Positions 9,344 through 19,207 of a DNA stretch of 57,784 bases are shown here, in pieces. The notes below the pieces were generated by a model. It ran no database searches. It was not told the DNA's origin and worked only from the letters and a program-made list of their open reading frames with translations. Position 1 is the first letter of the stretch, and the number at the start of each line of letters is the position of its first letter. The DNA is from Rhodococcoides fascians A44A. GTDB lineage: Bacteria > Actinomycetota > Actinomycetes > Mycobacteriales > Mycobacteriaceae. The DNA is taken from positions 482,664 to 540,447 of the forward strand of contig NZ_JMEX01000005.1 in assembly GCF_000760735.1 (NCBI RefSeq). The letters are read 5' to 3'. The position numbers and the translations under genes were made by a program.

Positions 9344-9391
9344 AAGCAGTGGCCGCTCCGAATGCTCGTGCATTCGGAGCGGCTACTGCTT
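9344..9391. terminator. Strong bidirectional hairpin terminator
   Basis: A 21-base arm (9344-9364) pairs with 9371-9391 with one mismatch around a six-base loop. It lies between the convergent sigB and GNAT/synthetase-like genes and can serve both strands. Confidence 0.8.
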
Positions 9392-9409
9392 GTGTTCACC
9401 TCGCGGTGG

Positions 9410-12088
9410 TCACCGCAGGCGACGCGGGCCCAGATCTGCTCGGGTGGGTTCGGGTCCGACGCGCAGTCGTGTGTCGATGATCTCCGCCCCGCGCGCCGAC
9501 GCCAGGACCGGCTCGCAGACGAGTTCCCGCAGTTCGGGGATGTCGTCGGCCATTGCCGAGACCCGCTGAACGAGGTCGACGAGCGCGCTCTTGTTCACGG
9601 GGACCGCATTTCTGTAACCGGACAGCAGGGGCGCGGCTTTGGGCGCGTCGATCAGTTGTACGGCTTCGTCCTCGGTCAGTGGGAGCACGCGATACGCACG
9701 GTCTCCCAGCAGGTCCGAGATGACGCCGGCCAGCCCGAAGGAGATGAGCGACCCGAAGCTGGGGTCGTCCTGAACCTGCACCACGCAGCCGATTCCCTTG
9801 GGCGCCATACGCTGCACCTGCAGGAGTGGTTCGCCCGTCTCGTGCGCGAGGGTGTGGTACGCGATACGCACCGCGTCCGCGCCGGCAAGATCGAGACGAA
9901 CTCCGCTGAGGTCCGGCCGGTGCTTCCACAGTTCCCCGGTTGCCTTGACGGCCACGGGATAGCCGAGTTCTTCCGCTGCGGCGACCGCCTCGGCCTCGTC
10001 GGTGACGGATCGGAAATCCACGACCTCGATTCCGTAGCAGGACAGCAGTTCTGCAGATTCGAAATCCGACAGCCATCGATCCTTGTCGGCGGACATCCAG
10101 CCACGGACCAACGCCGAGGCGCGTTCGGAGTCGATGCCGTTCGGTCGGATCGGCGTGGACGCCGGCCTACTTCTCCACGCACTGTAGCGCCACGCCTTCG
10201 CGAGTGCTGTCACGGCACGCTCCGGGCTGGAGTACGACGGAACCGATCCCCGCACGGGTTGCCCCTGCTCTCCTCGGACCGCCAGCACGTCGGGAATACC
10301 CTCGGTTGCAAGGAAAGTCGTCAGGACAGGCTTGTCTGCGCCGCGGACGGCGTCGCCCAGCGCTTCGGCGAAGGGCTCGACGGTCACTGCGACCGGAGGC
10401 ACGAAGACCACGATCACCGAGTCGACGTCTCCCGCCTGCAACGCGCCGGACACAGCCGCCGCGAACTCCTGTGGGCCCGCTTGAGGTCCGACATCGATGG
10501 GCGCTCCCGCGTGCAGTCCTTCGGCTCGTGCAGCATCGACGGCGAGGACACCGAGTGCGGTGGAGTTGCCGACGACCGCAACACGTGGCCCGGTGGGCAG
10601 AGGCTGGAAACCGAACAGGATTGCGCAGTCGAACAGCTGCGCAATGGTGTCGACCTGTATGACGCCTGCCTGTTCGAACAGCGCTTTCACGATCGAATCG
10701 TCGATGTCGGGGCCGGTGGCGAGTGCCGGGGGGATCGCACCGCGCCCGCTCTTGACGGCGACGATGGGCTTGGACCGCGCCACCCGCCGCGCGATTCGGG
10801 TGAATTTCCTTGGATTACCGAAGCTTTCGAGATACAGCAGAACGACTTCCGTCGCTGGATCGGAATCCCAGTACTGGAGTAGATCGTTACCGGAGACGTC
10901 GGCACGGTTTCCTGCCGAGACGAAGGTGGAAAACCCCAGACTGCGTTTCGTCGCCTGATCCAGAATAGCGATTCCTAGTGCGCCCGATTGGCAGAAGAAC
11001 CCCACGTGACCCGGCATGGGAAGGGACGGTGCGAGCGTCGCGTTCAGCGCGAATTCGGGGTCGGTGTTGGCGACACCGAGAGCGTTCGGTCCGACCAGCC
11101 GCATGCCGTGGGCCCGCGCGGAGCGCACGAGCCGACGTTCGTTCTCCTGCCCTTCCGGACCGGACTCTCCGAATCCGGCGGATACGACCACGAGCGCCTT
11201 CACGCCCTTGTCGAGACAGTCGTCGAGCACCTCGTCGATCGAATCCGCAGGCACCGCAGCGATCGCCAGGTCCACCGAATCCGGAATGTCGTGGACCGTC
11301 GGGTAGGCCCGAACTCCGCGAACCGATCGGTGGTCGGCGTTGACCGGGTAGACCGGCCCGGTGAAGCCGCCGGCGAGCAGGTTCGCGAGCACCGCGTTGC
11401 CGACTTTCGAACTGTCGGTCGACGCGCCGATCACGGCAACGGACGTCGGGCTCAGCACGTTTCTCACACTGCGCGCTTCGGCTGCTCGCTCGCGTGAATT
11501 TCGCACGGAGAGAAGAGCTTCACTGGGGTCGATCGCGAACTCGAGCCGAAGAACGCCGCCTTCGAAGCTGCGTGAGACCTGGTACCCGGCCTCACGGAAC
11601 ACCGTGACCATGTTTCGATTCTCGGCGAGAACCTCGGCGACGAACATCGTCACTCCGTTCTCGGCCGCCGCTCCGGCGAGATGCTCCAACAGAATCGGTC
11701 CGAGTCCGCGGCCCTGGTGGGAATCGGCGACGACGAAGGCGACCTCGGCGGAATTGCCGTCACCTTCGGGCAGACGCTCGTAGCGACCGACGGCGATGAT
11801 GTCGTCACCGAGAATCGCCACGAACGCGACTCGGGCGTGATGATCGACCGTCGTGAAGTTGAGAACGTCTCGCTGCGGCATCGTCGGGTAGGGGCCGAAG
11901 TAACGCAGGTAGCGCGTGCGTTCGGAGAGGCGCCCATGGAAGGCGACGAGAGCATCCGCGTCCGACGGGACGATCGGCCTCAGGTGGACCACTCCCCCGT
12001 CGGATGCCAACACGTCGGCGACCCAGTGCTTGGGAAAGGATGTCTCGGCACGTTCTCGTTCGCGCTCTTTGGCGGTGGGTTCAGTCAC
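9410..12088 (-). CDS. GNAT acetyltransferase fused to ADP-forming acyl-CoA synthetase-like domains (PatA-type)
   Basis: This is an 892-residue fusion. Residues ~20-190 form a GNAT acetyltransferase with the acetyl-CoA loop VADSHQGRGLGPILLEHL. Residues ~205-660 form a CoA-binding and succinyl-CoA-ligase-like part (SVAVIGASTDSSKVGNAV; FFCQSGALGIAIL). Residues ~680-890 form an ATP-grasp-like part (SCYGIEVVDF; ELGYPVAVKATGELWKH). The order GNAT first, synthetase-like last matches the Streptomyces PatA protein acetyltransferase, which modifies acyl-CoA synthetases. The catalytic histidine block (usually SHTGSLAG after the SGR motif) reads ALATGPDID here, so ADP-forming synthetase chemistry is probably lost. 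The GTG at 12088 overlaps the acuC stop by eight bases, indicating coupled translation. The likely role is protein lysine acetylation. Confidence 0.82.
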   Translation of the reverse strand: MTEPTAKERERERAETSFPKHWVADVLASDGGVVHLRPIVPSDADALVAFHGRLSERTRYLRYFGPYPTMPQRDVLNFTTVDHHARVAFVAILGDDIIAVGRYERLPEGDGNSAEVAFVVADSHQGRGLGPILLEHLAGAAAENGVTMFVAEVLAENRNMVTVFREAGYQVSRSFEGGVLRLEFAIDPSEALLSVRNSRERAAEARSVRNVLSPTSVAVIGASTDSSKVGNAVLANLLAGGFTGPVYPVNADHRSVRGVRAYPTVHDIPDSVDLAIAAVPADSIDEVLDDCLDKGVKALVVVSAGFGESGPEGQENERRLVRSARAHGMRLVGPNALGVANTDPEFALNATLAPSLPMPGHVGFFCQSGALGIAILDQATKRSLGFSTFVSAGNRADVSGNDLLQYWDSDPATEVVLLYLESFGNPRKFTRIARRVARSKPIVAVKSGRGAIPPALATGPDIDDSIVKALFEQAGVIQVDTIAQLFDCAILFGFQPLPTGPRVAVVGNSTALGVLAVDAARAEGLHAGAPIDVGPQAGPQEFAAAVSGALQAGDVDSVIVVFVPPVAVTVEPFAEALGDAVRGADKPVLTTFLATEGIPDVLAVRGEQGQPVRGSVPSYSSPERAVTALAKAWRYSAWRSRPASTPIRPNGIDSERASALVRGWMSADKDRWLSDFESAELLSCYGIEVVDFRSVTDEAEAVAAAEELGYPVAVKATGELWKHRPDLSGVRLDLAGADAVRIAYHTLAHETGEPLLQVQRMAPKGIGCVVQVQDDPSFGSLISFGLAGVISDLLGDRAYRVLPLTEDEAVQLIDAPKAAPLLSGYRNAVPVNKSALVDLVQRVSAMADDIPELRELVCEPVLASARGAEIIDTRLRVGPEPTRADLGPRRLR

Positions 12089-13352
12089 GAGGGTCCTCCG
12101 GGTCGAGGCCGAGCAGGGGAAAGCTTGCTCGCCGGGTGGCGATGATCGCCGAGTCGACACGCTCGAGCGCACGATCGGCGGCCTCGACGCTCCCCGCCAC
12201 GGCGCCGCCCGGGCCGTCCCACGGTGGATAGTCGATGTCGCCACCGTCTCCCATCACCTGCGGTAGATCGACACTCGGAGCGATGGCGCGCACACGGTCA
12301 CGCCACTGCTCGGGCAGAGCGAGGCCGGGGTCGATGCTTCGGCCCAGAGCGGCAGCGATCAGATGCGTCCATGCACGGGGCACGACGCGCACGAGACCGT
12401 AACCACCTCCGCCGACCGCGAGCCACCGTCCCTCGGAGTACCTGTCCGCGAGGTCACGCATGGCGAGGAATGCCGCATTCTGACCGTCGACGGTCAACGC
12501 CAGGTCGGCCAACGGGTCCTCCCGGTGGCTGTCCACACCGCACTGGCTGACGATGATCTGCGGGCGGAACGCCGAGATGGCCCCCGGCACGATCGCATGA
12601 AACGCGCGCAGCCACAACCGGTCTCCGGTTCCAGGCAACAGCGGAATGTTGATCGCGGTCCCTTCGGCCGGTCCCGAGCCGACTTCGCTCGACCATCCGG
12701 TGTTGGGCCACAGCGTCGCGGGATGTTGATGAAGAGACACCGTCAGCACTCGGGGATCACCGAGGAACGCCTGTTGCACACCGTCACCGTGGTGGGCGTC
12801 GACGTCGATGTAGGCGATACGGTCGAAACCGTTGTCGAGCAACCACGAAATGGCGACCGCAGCGTCGTTGTAGACGCAGAATCCGGACGCCCAGTCGGCC
12901 ATGGCGTGGTGCATGCCGCCGCCGATGCTCACGGCCCGCCGTGCCCGTCCGGCCGCGATTTCCCGTGCCGCGGTCAGTGAACCACCGGTGAGCATCGCGG
13001 ATGCTTCGTGCATCTTCTCGAACACCGGGTTGTCGTCCGATCCCAGTCCGTGTTCCACGTGATCCGGGTCCACCAACGCCGTACCCTTCTCCGGCGCACG
13101 TTTGACCGCCTCGATGTAGGCGGGTGTGTGAATTCGGAGCAGCTCCTCGTCCGGAGCCGCAGTGGGTTCGACGAGTTCTATTCCGTCCAGAACACCGATC
13201 TGTCGCGCGAGCTGCATCGTCAGATCCAGACGCGTGGGGTTCATCGGATGATCCGCACTCCACCGATAGGAGAGGTAATCCGCGCTCCAGACGACGATGT
13301 CGTCGCCTGCCACCGGAGTTCGTGGTGGCGATGCCGTCGCCTGATCTGCCAT
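12081..13352 (-). CDS. acuC: AcuC, zinc-dependent lysine deacetylase (histone deacetylase fold)
   Basis: This is a 423-residue member of the class I histone-deacetylase/AcuC family. Visible catalytic elements are the paired histidines in GGGMHHAMADW, the zinc ligands in IDVDAHHGDG and CGVDSHREDPLADL, and the tyrosine in GGGGYGLVR. In Bacillus, AcuC removes acetyl groups from acetyl-CoA synthetase to reactivate it. Here the gene is first in a two-gene operon with a GNAT/synthetase-like acetyltransferase whose start overlaps its stop. That supports a writer/eraser pair acting on the same targets. The ATG at 13352 is chosen. The C-terminal ~60 residues (WDGPGGAVAGSVEAADRALE) are a low-complexity helical tail. 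Confidence 0.88.
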   Translation of the reverse strand: MADQATASPPRTPVAGDDIVVWSADYLSYRWSADHPMNPTRLDLTMQLARQIGVLDGIELVEPTAAPDEELLRIHTPAYIEAVKRAPEKGTALVDPDHVEHGLGSDDNPVFEKMHEASAMLTGGSLTAAREIAAGRARRAVSIGGGMHHAMADWASGFCVYNDAAVAISWLLDNGFDRIAYIDVDAHHGDGVQQAFLGDPRVLTVSLHQHPATLWPNTGWSSEVGSGPAEGTAINIPLLPGTGDRLWLRAFHAIVPGAISAFRPQIIVSQCGVDSHREDPLADLALTVDGQNAAFLAMRDLADRYSEGRWLAVGGGGYGLVRVVPRAWTHLIAAALGRSIDPGLALPEQWRDRVRAIAPSVDLPQVMGDGGDIDYPPWDGPGGAVAGSVEAADRALERVDSAIIATRRASFPLLGLDPEDPRD

Positions 13353-13510
13353 GAAACGCAACGCTACTTGTCCCGCCGGGACTGTGCGAGCGTCCCTCGG
13401 TGTTGTAGTCGGTTACCGGCGGGTACGAATTCGCGGCACGCGGGCACATGGCCTACGGCGCCACTATGCGCCGATCAACGGTAGAATCCGTTGCGACGAA
13501 GGGGTTGAGT

Positions 13511-14197
13511 GTGAAGGATCTGGTCGACACCACGGAGATGTACCTCCGGACGATTTACGACTTGGAAGAAGAGGGCGTCGTACCGCTGCGGGCACGTATC
13601 GCCGAACGCCTCGAACAGAGCGGTCCCACCGTCAGCCAGACCGTCGCTCGAATGGAGCGAGACGGGCTGCTTTCGGTCGCGGGTGACCGCCACCTGGAAC
13701 TGACGGAGAAGGGCCGCAGCCTTGCCGTCGCAGTGATGCGCAAGCATCGGCTCGCCGAGCGGCTGCTCGTCGATGTGATCGGTCTGCGCTGGGAAGACGT
13801 CCATGCCGAGGCGTGCCGCTGGGAGCACGTCATGAGCGAGGAAGTCGAGCGTCGGCTCGTGGCCGTGCTGAACAACCCGACGACCTCGCCCTACGGGAAT
13901 CCGATCCCCGGCTTGGCCGAACTCGGGCTCGGTCAGCCGGCTGCCGCGCCGGAGGACCTGATCAGGTTGACCGATCTGCCCCACGGGAACGCAACGGCCG
14001 TGGTCGTCCGTCGCCTCGCGGAGCACGTCCAGTCCGACCCCGAGGTCATCGCGCAGCTGCGCGATGCAGGCGTCGTGCCCGACGCGCGTGTGACGGTGGA
14101 GGCCAAGCCCGGCACGGTGACGATCACGGTCCCGGGCCACGACGGCATCGATATTTCCGAGGAGATGGCTCACGCCGTCCAGGTGAAGCAGGTCTGA
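13511..14197 (+). CDS. ideR: Iron-dependent transcriptional repressor IdeR (DtxR family)
   Basis: This is a 228-residue iron-sensing repressor. The N-terminal winged helix begins [19 protein letters not shown], with recognition helix [18 protein letters not shown]. The metal-binding and dimer domain contains [33 protein letters not shown] and [13 protein letters not shown], which carry the known iron ligands (Met, Cys, His, Glu). A C-terminal SH3-like domain follows ([18 protein letters not shown]). The start GTG at 13511 matches the length of the mycobacterial protein (230 residues); longer upstream frames are not supported. With bound Fe2+ it represses siderophore genes and activates storage genes. 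It is followed by galE after 14 bases. Confidence 0.96.
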   Translation: MKDLVDTTEMYLRTIYDLEEEGVVPLRARIAERLEQSGPTVSQTVARMERDGLLSVAGDRHLELTEKGRSLAVAVMRKHRLAERLLVDVIGLRWEDVHAEACRWEHVMSEEVERRLVAVLNNPTTSPYGNPIPGLAELGLGQPAAAPEDLIRLTDLPHGNATAVVVRRLAEHVQSDPEVIAQLRDAGVVPDARVTVEAKPGTVTITVPGHDGIDISEEMAHAVQVKQV

Positions 14198-14211
14198 GCG
14201 GAGTCACGGAC

Positions 14212-15195
14212 GTGAAGTTGTTGGTGACCGGTGGAGCCGGGTACGTGGGCAGCGTGTGCGCTGCCGTCCTGATCGAACGCGGCCACGAGGTCGTGGTGGT
14301 GGACAACTTGTCGACCGGCAATCGGGATGCGGTTCCGGCAGGCGCCGAGTTCGTCGAGGCGGACATCAAGGATGTCGCGTCGTCGATTCTCGGCGACGGC
14401 CGGTTCGACGGAGTTCTGCACTTCGCTGCGCAGTCTCTCGTCGGAGAGTCCGTGGTGGCGCCCGATCGGTACTGGTCGGGCAATGTGGTGACCACGCTCG
14501 CGTTGCTCGAGGCGATCCGGGAGTCGGGCACACCGAAGCTCGTCTTCTCGTCCACGGCCGCGACGTACGGTGAGCCGGAGCGAACTCCGATCACGGAGTC
14601 GATGCCTACCGCGCCCACCAATCCGTACGGCGCAACCAAACTGGCCATCGACCACGCCATCACGTCGTACTCGAACGCCTACGGCCTGGCCGCGACCAGC
14701 CTGCGGTACTTCAATGTCGCGGGCGCGTATGCGGGTTTCGGCGAGAACCGAGTCGTGGAAACGCATCTGATTCCGCTGGTTCTGCAGACCGCCCTCGGTC
14801 AGCGGGCCAAGATCTCGGTGTTCGGAACGGATTGGCCGACTGCCGACGGCACCGCGGTGCGTGACTACATCCACGTGCTCGATCTTGCCGATGCCCACAT
14901 CCTCGCACTCGAGTCGGCAACGCCGGGATCGCACACGATCTTCAATCTGGGCAGCGGTCAAGGTTTTTCGGTACGCGAGGTCATCGACGCCTGCGAGCGC
15001 GTCACCGGACTGCCCATTGCGGTGGAGAACGCGCCGCGCCGGGCAGGTGATCCGGCGGTTCTCATCGCTTCGAGCGAACGCGCCACCACCGAACTCGGGT
15101 GGTCGCCGCAAAGGACCGACCTCGATGTCATCGTCGCCGATGCGTGGAACTTCCTCCAGAAGTTGGGCGATCGAGCGCATTCGGCACGGCCGTAG
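14212..15195 (+). CDS. galE: UDP-glucose 4-epimerase
   Basis: This is an NAD-dependent epimerase of 327 residues in the extended short-chain dehydrogenase family. It interconverts UDP-glucose and UDP-galactose, which supplies galactose for arabinogalactan. The Rossmann motif is [13 protein letters not shown] near residue 6, and the catalytic Ser-Tyr-Lys set is in [12 protein letters not shown] and [11 protein letters not shown]. The [15 protein letters not shown] segment is typical. The GTG start lies 14 bases after ideR, so the two are probably co-transcribed, as known for dtxR-galE in corynebacteria. Confidence 0.93.
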   Translation: MKLLVTGGAGYVGSVCAAVLIERGHEVVVVDNLSTGNRDAVPAGAEFVEADIKDVASSILGDGRFDGVLHFAAQSLVGESVVAPDRYWSGNVVTTLALLEAIRESGTPKLVFSSTAATYGEPERTPITESMPTAPTNPYGATKLAIDHAITSYSNAYGLAATSLRYFNVAGAYAGFGENRVVETHLIPLVLQTALGQRAKISVFGTDWPTADGTAVRDYIHVLDLADAHILALESATPGSHTIFNLGSGQGFSVREVIDACERVTGLPIAVENAPRRAGDPAVLIASSERATTELGWSPQRTDLDVIVADAWNFLQKLGDRAHSARP

Positions 15196-15222
15196 CATCC
15201 GGTAGGGGCATTTCGGTACAGG

Positions 15223-16335
15223 TCAGTCCACCGGCGGCGGGAGCGCGACTCCGCACAGCTCGGCCACTGCATATCCGCTGAGCGCCACCTCCCGGATCAT
15301 CGAGGGCCGCGCGCCTGCGGCGAGCGAGCGGCTCAGCAGGTGAGCGAGCGAGTAGTTCTCGTCCGCCTGGTGGGCGATGTCGAGCGCAACGGACGCCAGC
15401 GCGCCTTCGCCCCGCGTATAGGCACTGAACGCCAACAGCGTTGCCGGGCATGCCCGTTCCGGCGCGGGCAACGTGCGCATCAGCAGAGTCCACAACTGTT
15501 CGGCCAGCCCGGCGACACCGGTGAGCGCCAGTGCGAGGACGCTGTCGCGCACCATGACGTGCTGGACCGCCGCTCCGAACTCCGCGATCCGTTCCGGCGG
15601 CAGAGTGACCACGGCAGGGTTGTCGGGAGAGTACCCCGACCATTCCTCCAATTGTTCGACGATCGAGTGGAGACGTCCGCGGTCGCTGCCGACGTCGACG
15701 ACAGCGCCCGACGCCAGTGTCCGTGCGACTGTCCGCGACAGCGGATCGTCCACCGGCCGAACGGTTCTTGCCAGCATGGTGCGGGATTCGTGTACTCCGC
15801 GACCCTGGAGCATGTATGCCAGTGCAACGGGCGATGTTCTGGGGTCGGTGAGGTACCCGTATTCCATGACGCCGATCGCGGACCTCCACCGGCTCCCCCG
15901 GGTCACCTCTGCGATCAGGTACACCTCGGTGAGTTCGACCCCCCGAACTCGCAGCTGGTCGGACAATCGATGTGCGAGGCCCCTGAACCGTCCGTCCACG
16001 GTGACACCGCGATCGTCGACGATGACTGCCAGTGCGGCCCTGACCTGATACTGGGCACACATCTCAGCGAAGTGCTCGATAACGCTCTGCATGTCCTCGG
16101 TCACACCCGACTCGAAGAGCGACTGCCCTTCGGAACGGTCCGGCAGGGTCAGGTCGTGGCGCATCACGGTCTGGACTTCCAGGGTCGACCCGGCAAGAAC
16201 GTCGAGGCACATCAACACCAGCGAACGCTCGGGCGTGAATCCGAGGAAGGCCGGGATCGCGGCGATGAGTTCACCCGGCCCGACGATGCGCTCGGGTATC
16301 GGCGGGTGTCGGTGGGTTCCGGAGTCGGTTGTCAT
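15223..16335 (-). CDS. DUF4192 family protein
   Basis: This is a 370-residue protein of the actinobacterial DUF4192 family, recognised by the N-terminal GPGELIAAIPAFLGFTPERSLV and the C-terminal RGEGALASVALDIAHQADENYSLA. It has no signal peptide and no obvious catalytic motif. Its role is unknown. It is convergent with galE (27-base gap) and downstream of the lipoprotein gene on the same strand. I recall a homologue at the equivalent place between ideR and sthA in Mycobacterium tuberculosis. Confidence 0.8.
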   Translation of the reverse strand: MTTDSGTHRHPPIPERIVGPGELIAAIPAFLGFTPERSLVLMCLDVLAGSTLEVQTVMRHDLTLPDRSEGQSLFESGVTEDMQSVIEHFAEMCAQYQVRAALAVIVDDRGVTVDGRFRGLAHRLSDQLRVRGVELTEVYLIAEVTRGSRWRSAIGVMEYGYLTDPRTSPVALAYMLQGRGVHESRTMLARTVRPVDDPLSRTVARTLASGAVVDVGSDRGRLHSIVEQLEEWSGYSPDNPAVVTLPPERIAEFGAAVQHVMVRDSVLALALTGVAGLAEQLWTLLMRTLPAPERACPATLLAFSAYTRGEGALASVALDIAHQADENYSLAHLLSRSLAAGARPSMIREVALSGYAVAELCGVALPPPVD

Positions 16336-16483
16336 GCTGCACAGCGTGCCCGGGCCGAACTCCGAGTCTCGGTTCCGACCTGGGGCGGAAGACAGCCTGT
16401 GGATGACGGGCACCCTGTGGACAACCACCTGCGTCGAGGGCCGATCCGAGAAGGGACGGCACGGGTGACGTCGGTGGGATGTG

Positions 16484-17188
16484 CTAGCCGGCCTTCACCT
16501 TCTGCACCGCTGCGGTGAAGACCTCGTCCAACGTCGCGCCGTCGGTCGCGCCCTGCTCGAAGGACATGTAGGTCGCTGCGATCCTGACGTCTCCGACCTG
16601 GGCGAGCAGCGTCAACATCGACTGTGTCACCGTGTCCGAACCCGTTCCCGACGACACTGTCTGGCGGACAGCGAGGGTGTCGTCGGCGTCGATCGGCGGG
16701 GCTGGGACGACCGTCGAGCGGATGGTGGACGTTGCACCGGATTTCGTTGCCTGGACCTCGGCGCATTCGGCAAGTTGCGATTCCCGTACCGACAACGGCT
16801 CGTCGGTTGCGGTCAGTTCCACCGAGATCGTGGCGCGATCGGTGTTGTCGGTGCCGACGATCAGGGCGGCTTCGCCCGGTCGGACTTCCTTCGGTTTGCA
16901 ACCGGCCGGACTCACCTCGGCGCCGGCGGGGATTCCCGTCAGGTCCGGTGATGCCTGCGCAATTGCCTGTGGCGGAAGGACGATGGCCTCGTACGGGGCG
17001 GGGAACACCGACGGATCGACCAACAGCGCGTTCAGGTCCGTGGCCTCGGCCGATACCGACGGTGACCCGCTGGTGCCGGCCGGCTCGGGGGTACCGGACA
17101 CGTCGGACCCGCACGCAGCGAGTGTCACGGCGGCGCAGATGCCGATCCCGAGAAGAGTCGGTCGATGTCCTGCGTTACGACGCACCAC
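16484..17188 (-). CDS. Secreted lipoprotein, DUF5642-like
   Basis: This is a 234-residue exported lipoprotein. The signal peptide ends in a lipobox, TLAACGSD, with the lipidated Cys near residue 27. A Thr/Ser/Pro-rich linker follows (SGTPEPAGTSGSPSVSAEA), then a ~180-residue globular domain resembling mycobacterial DUF5642 and PknH-sensor-like lipoproteins. Conserved Cys residues in SPAGCKPKEV and QLAECAEVQA could form a disulfide outside the membrane. The GTG start at 17188 has GGAGG eight bases upstream. The function is unknown. Confidence 0.75.
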   Translation of the reverse strand: MVRRNAGHRPTLLGIGICAAVTLAACGSDVSGTPEPAGTSGSPSVSAEATDLNALLVDPSVFPAPYEAIVLPPQAIAQASPDLTGIPAGAEVSPAGCKPKEVRPGEAALIVGTDNTDRATISVELTATDEPLSVRESQLAECAEVQATKSGATSTIRSTVVPAPPIDADDTLAVRQTVSSGTGSDTVTQSMLTLLAQVGDVRIAATYMSFEQGATDGATLDEVFTAAVQKVKAG

Positions 17189-17253
17189 GGGAAGAGCCTC
17201 CAGACTTTGGCCACGGAAAGTACCGGAAATCTCGCCGGTTCACCTCAGGCAAG

Positions 17254-17296
17254 ACGTCCGGATCCACCCTCTCATTCGGAGGGTGGAACCGGACGT
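17254..17296 (-). terminator. Hairpin terminator of the mscR operon
   Basis: Nested arms ACGTCCGG (17254-17261) with CCGGACGT (17289-17296), and TCCACCCTC (17263-17271) with GAGGGTGGA (17279-17287), form a 17-base-pair stem with one A/A mismatch and a seven-base loop. It lies 49 bases past the stop of the hydrolase gene on the minus strand. Confidence 0.75.
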
Positions 17297-17344
17297 AAGG
17301 CACGCCCGTGTCCGCCGAGATACCCGGGAGAACACGGCGGGGGC

Positions 17345-17971
17345 TCAGCTTCCGCGTTTGATCCATTCCTCGAGGTGCGGGGACTCGTCGCCGATGCTCG
17401 TTCCGTCACCGTGTCCGGTGTTCACACGGGTGTCGGCGGGCAGCGCGAACAACCGATCCCGGATCGAGCCGATGATGGTCGGGAAATCGGAGTACGACCG
17501 TCCGGTGGCACCGGGCCCGCCGGAGAACAGGGTGTCCCCGGAGAACAACTGACGTGCCTCGGGCACGTGGAGGCACGTCGAGCCCGGCGAGTGTCCCGGT
17601 GTGTGCAGCGCCAGGATCTCCGTACCTGCCACGGAGATTCGCTGACCGTCCTCGAGCGTGGAGTGCGCGAGTCCGGGATGGGTCTGCTCCCACAACACGT
17701 CGTCGGCCGGGTTGAGCAGGATCGGCGCGTCGAGCTCGCGGGAGAGCTCCGGCGCCACGGTGACGTGATCGTTGTGGCCGTGTGTGCACACGATCGCCTT
17801 CACCGTCCGGCCCGCCACGGCCTCGATGATCGGGCGAGCGTCGTGAGCCGCATCGACGATCACCACTTCGCTGTCGTCGCCGATCAGCCAGATGTTGTTC
17901 TCGACATCCCATTCACCTCCGTCGAGAGCGAAGGTTCCCGAGGTCACCACCTTGTCGATACGCAGGCTCAC
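17345..17971 (-). CDS. Metallo-beta-lactamase-fold hydrolase, mscR partner
   Basis: This is a 208-residue glyoxalase II-like hydrolase. The metal motif THGHNDH is followed by HTPGHSPGS, the aspartate in [10 protein letters not shown] and the final histidine in [13 protein letters not shown], a full set for two metal ions. The GTG start overlaps the mscR stop (GTGA), and the two genes form a conserved actinobacterial pair. By context it likely acts in mycothiol-dependent aldehyde detoxification, for example by hydrolysing S-formylmycothiol; this is inferred and not shown. Confidence 0.85.
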   Translation of the reverse strand: MSLRIDKVVTSGTFALDGGEWDVENNIWLIGDDSEVVIVDAAHDARPIIEAVAGRTVKAIVCTHGHNDHVTVAPELSRELDAPILLNPADDVLWEQTHPGLAHSTLEDGQRISVAGTEILALHTPGHSPGSTCLHVPEARQLFSGDTLFSGGPGATGRSYSDFPTIIGSIRDRLFALPADTRVNTGHGDGTSIGDESPHLEEWIKRGS

Positions 17972-19053
17972 AGTTCGACCACCGATCGCAGGACGGTGCC
18001 CTTGTGCATCTTCTCGAACGCAGCCTCGATGTCCTCGATCCCGATCCGTTCGGTCACGAACTTCTCCAGCGGCAACCGGCCCTGCTCGTACAGATCCACC
18101 AACAACGGAAAATCCCTCTCCGGCAGACAATCGCCGTACCACGACGACTTGAGCGACCCACCACGGGAGAAGAAATCGATCAACGGCATCTCCAGCGTCA
18201 TCTCCGGCGTCGGAACCCCCACCAACACCACCGTCCCCGCCAGATCACGCGCATAGAACGCCTGCCTCCACGTCTCCGGACGACCCACCGCATCGATCAC
18301 CACATCCGCACCGAACCCACCGGTGAGCTCCTGCACCGCCGACGTCGCATCGACCGCCGACGCATCGACGGTGTGCGTGGCACCGAGATCCTTCGCCCAC
18401 TCGAGCTTTCCCTTGTCCCGATCGACAGCGATGATCGTCGTCGCCCCCGCCAACTTCGCACCCGCGATCGCCGCATCACCGACACCACCACACCCGATGA
18501 CCGCCACCGAATCACCACGCGAGACGTTGCCGGTGTTCATCGCCGCACCGAGCCCGGCCATCACACCGCACCCGAGCAACCCCACCACCGCAGGATCGGA
18601 CTCCGGATTCACCTTCGTGCACTGCCCTTCGTGCACCAACGTCTTGTCCGCGAACGCACCGATACCCAACGCCGGCGAAAGCTCCGTGCCATCGGCCAGG
18701 GTCATTTTCTTCGACGCATTGTGCGTATCGAAGCAGTACCAGGGCTTGCCCTTCTTGCAGGCCCGGCATTCACCACACACCGCACGCCAGTTCAACACCA
18801 CGAAATCCCCGACCTCCACGTGGGTGACCGCGTCCCCGATCGTCTCGACGGTGCCTGCAGCCTCGTGGCCGAGCAGGAACGGGAACTCGTCGTTGATCCC
18901 GCCCTCGCGGTAATGCAGATCGGTATGACACACCCCGCACGCGGCGATCGTCACCACCACATCGTTGGGCCCGGGATCAGGAATGGTGACCTGCTCGATC
19001 GAGACAGGCTCACCCTTCGCCATCGCGACCACGGCTCGCACAGTTTGCGGCAT
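17968..19053 (-). CDS. mscR: S-(hydroxymethyl)mycothiol dehydrogenase / nitrosomycothiol reductase
   Basis: This is a zinc-dependent alcohol dehydrogenase of 361 residues, the length of the mycobacterial MscR. It oxidises the formaldehyde-mycothiol adduct with NAD and can also reduce S-nitrosomycothiol. Catalytic zinc ligands are in [16 protein letters not shown] and GHEAAG, the structural zinc is bound by the four Cys of [15 protein letters not shown], and the nucleotide site is [13 protein letters not shown]. The ATG at 19053 follows a strong GGAGGAAG site. The reading frame stays open upstream for another 52 codons rich in Cys and His (see findings). The hydrolase gene is coupled downstream. 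Confidence 0.93.
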   Translation of the reverse strand: MPQTVRAVVAMAKGEPVSIEQVTIPDPGPNDVVVTIAACGVCHTDLHYREGGINDEFPFLLGHEAAGTVETIGDAVTHVEVGDFVVLNWRAVCGECRACKKGKPWYCFDTHNASKKMTLADGTELSPALGIGAFADKTLVHEGQCTKVNPESDPAVVGLLGCGVMAGLGAAMNTGNVSRGDSVAVIGCGGVGDAAIAGAKLAGATTIIAVDRDKGKLEWAKDLGATHTVDASAVDATSAVQELTGGFGADVVIDAVGRPETWRQAFYARDLAGTVVLVGVPTPEMTLEMPLIDFFSRGGSLKSSWYGDCLPERDFPLLVDLYEQGRLPLEKFVTERIGIEDIEAAFEKMHKGTVLRSVVEL

Positions 19054-19207
19054 TGCTTCCTCCACACTCGGGTTGAAATGTCCTGACATCACACTTCCAC
19101 AACCCATGCAGGAGTAGCGACATTCGTACATGCCGAACTGTTCGGTGTTCACGTGCTTGTGACCGGAGCGGCATCCGAACTTCGCGCACGCGGAGTATTC
19201 ATGATCC

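Noticed and set aside
9362..10882. A 506-codon open frame on the plus strand
   Set aside because: It is antisense to the GNAT/synthetase-like gene and starts inside a terminator hairpin.
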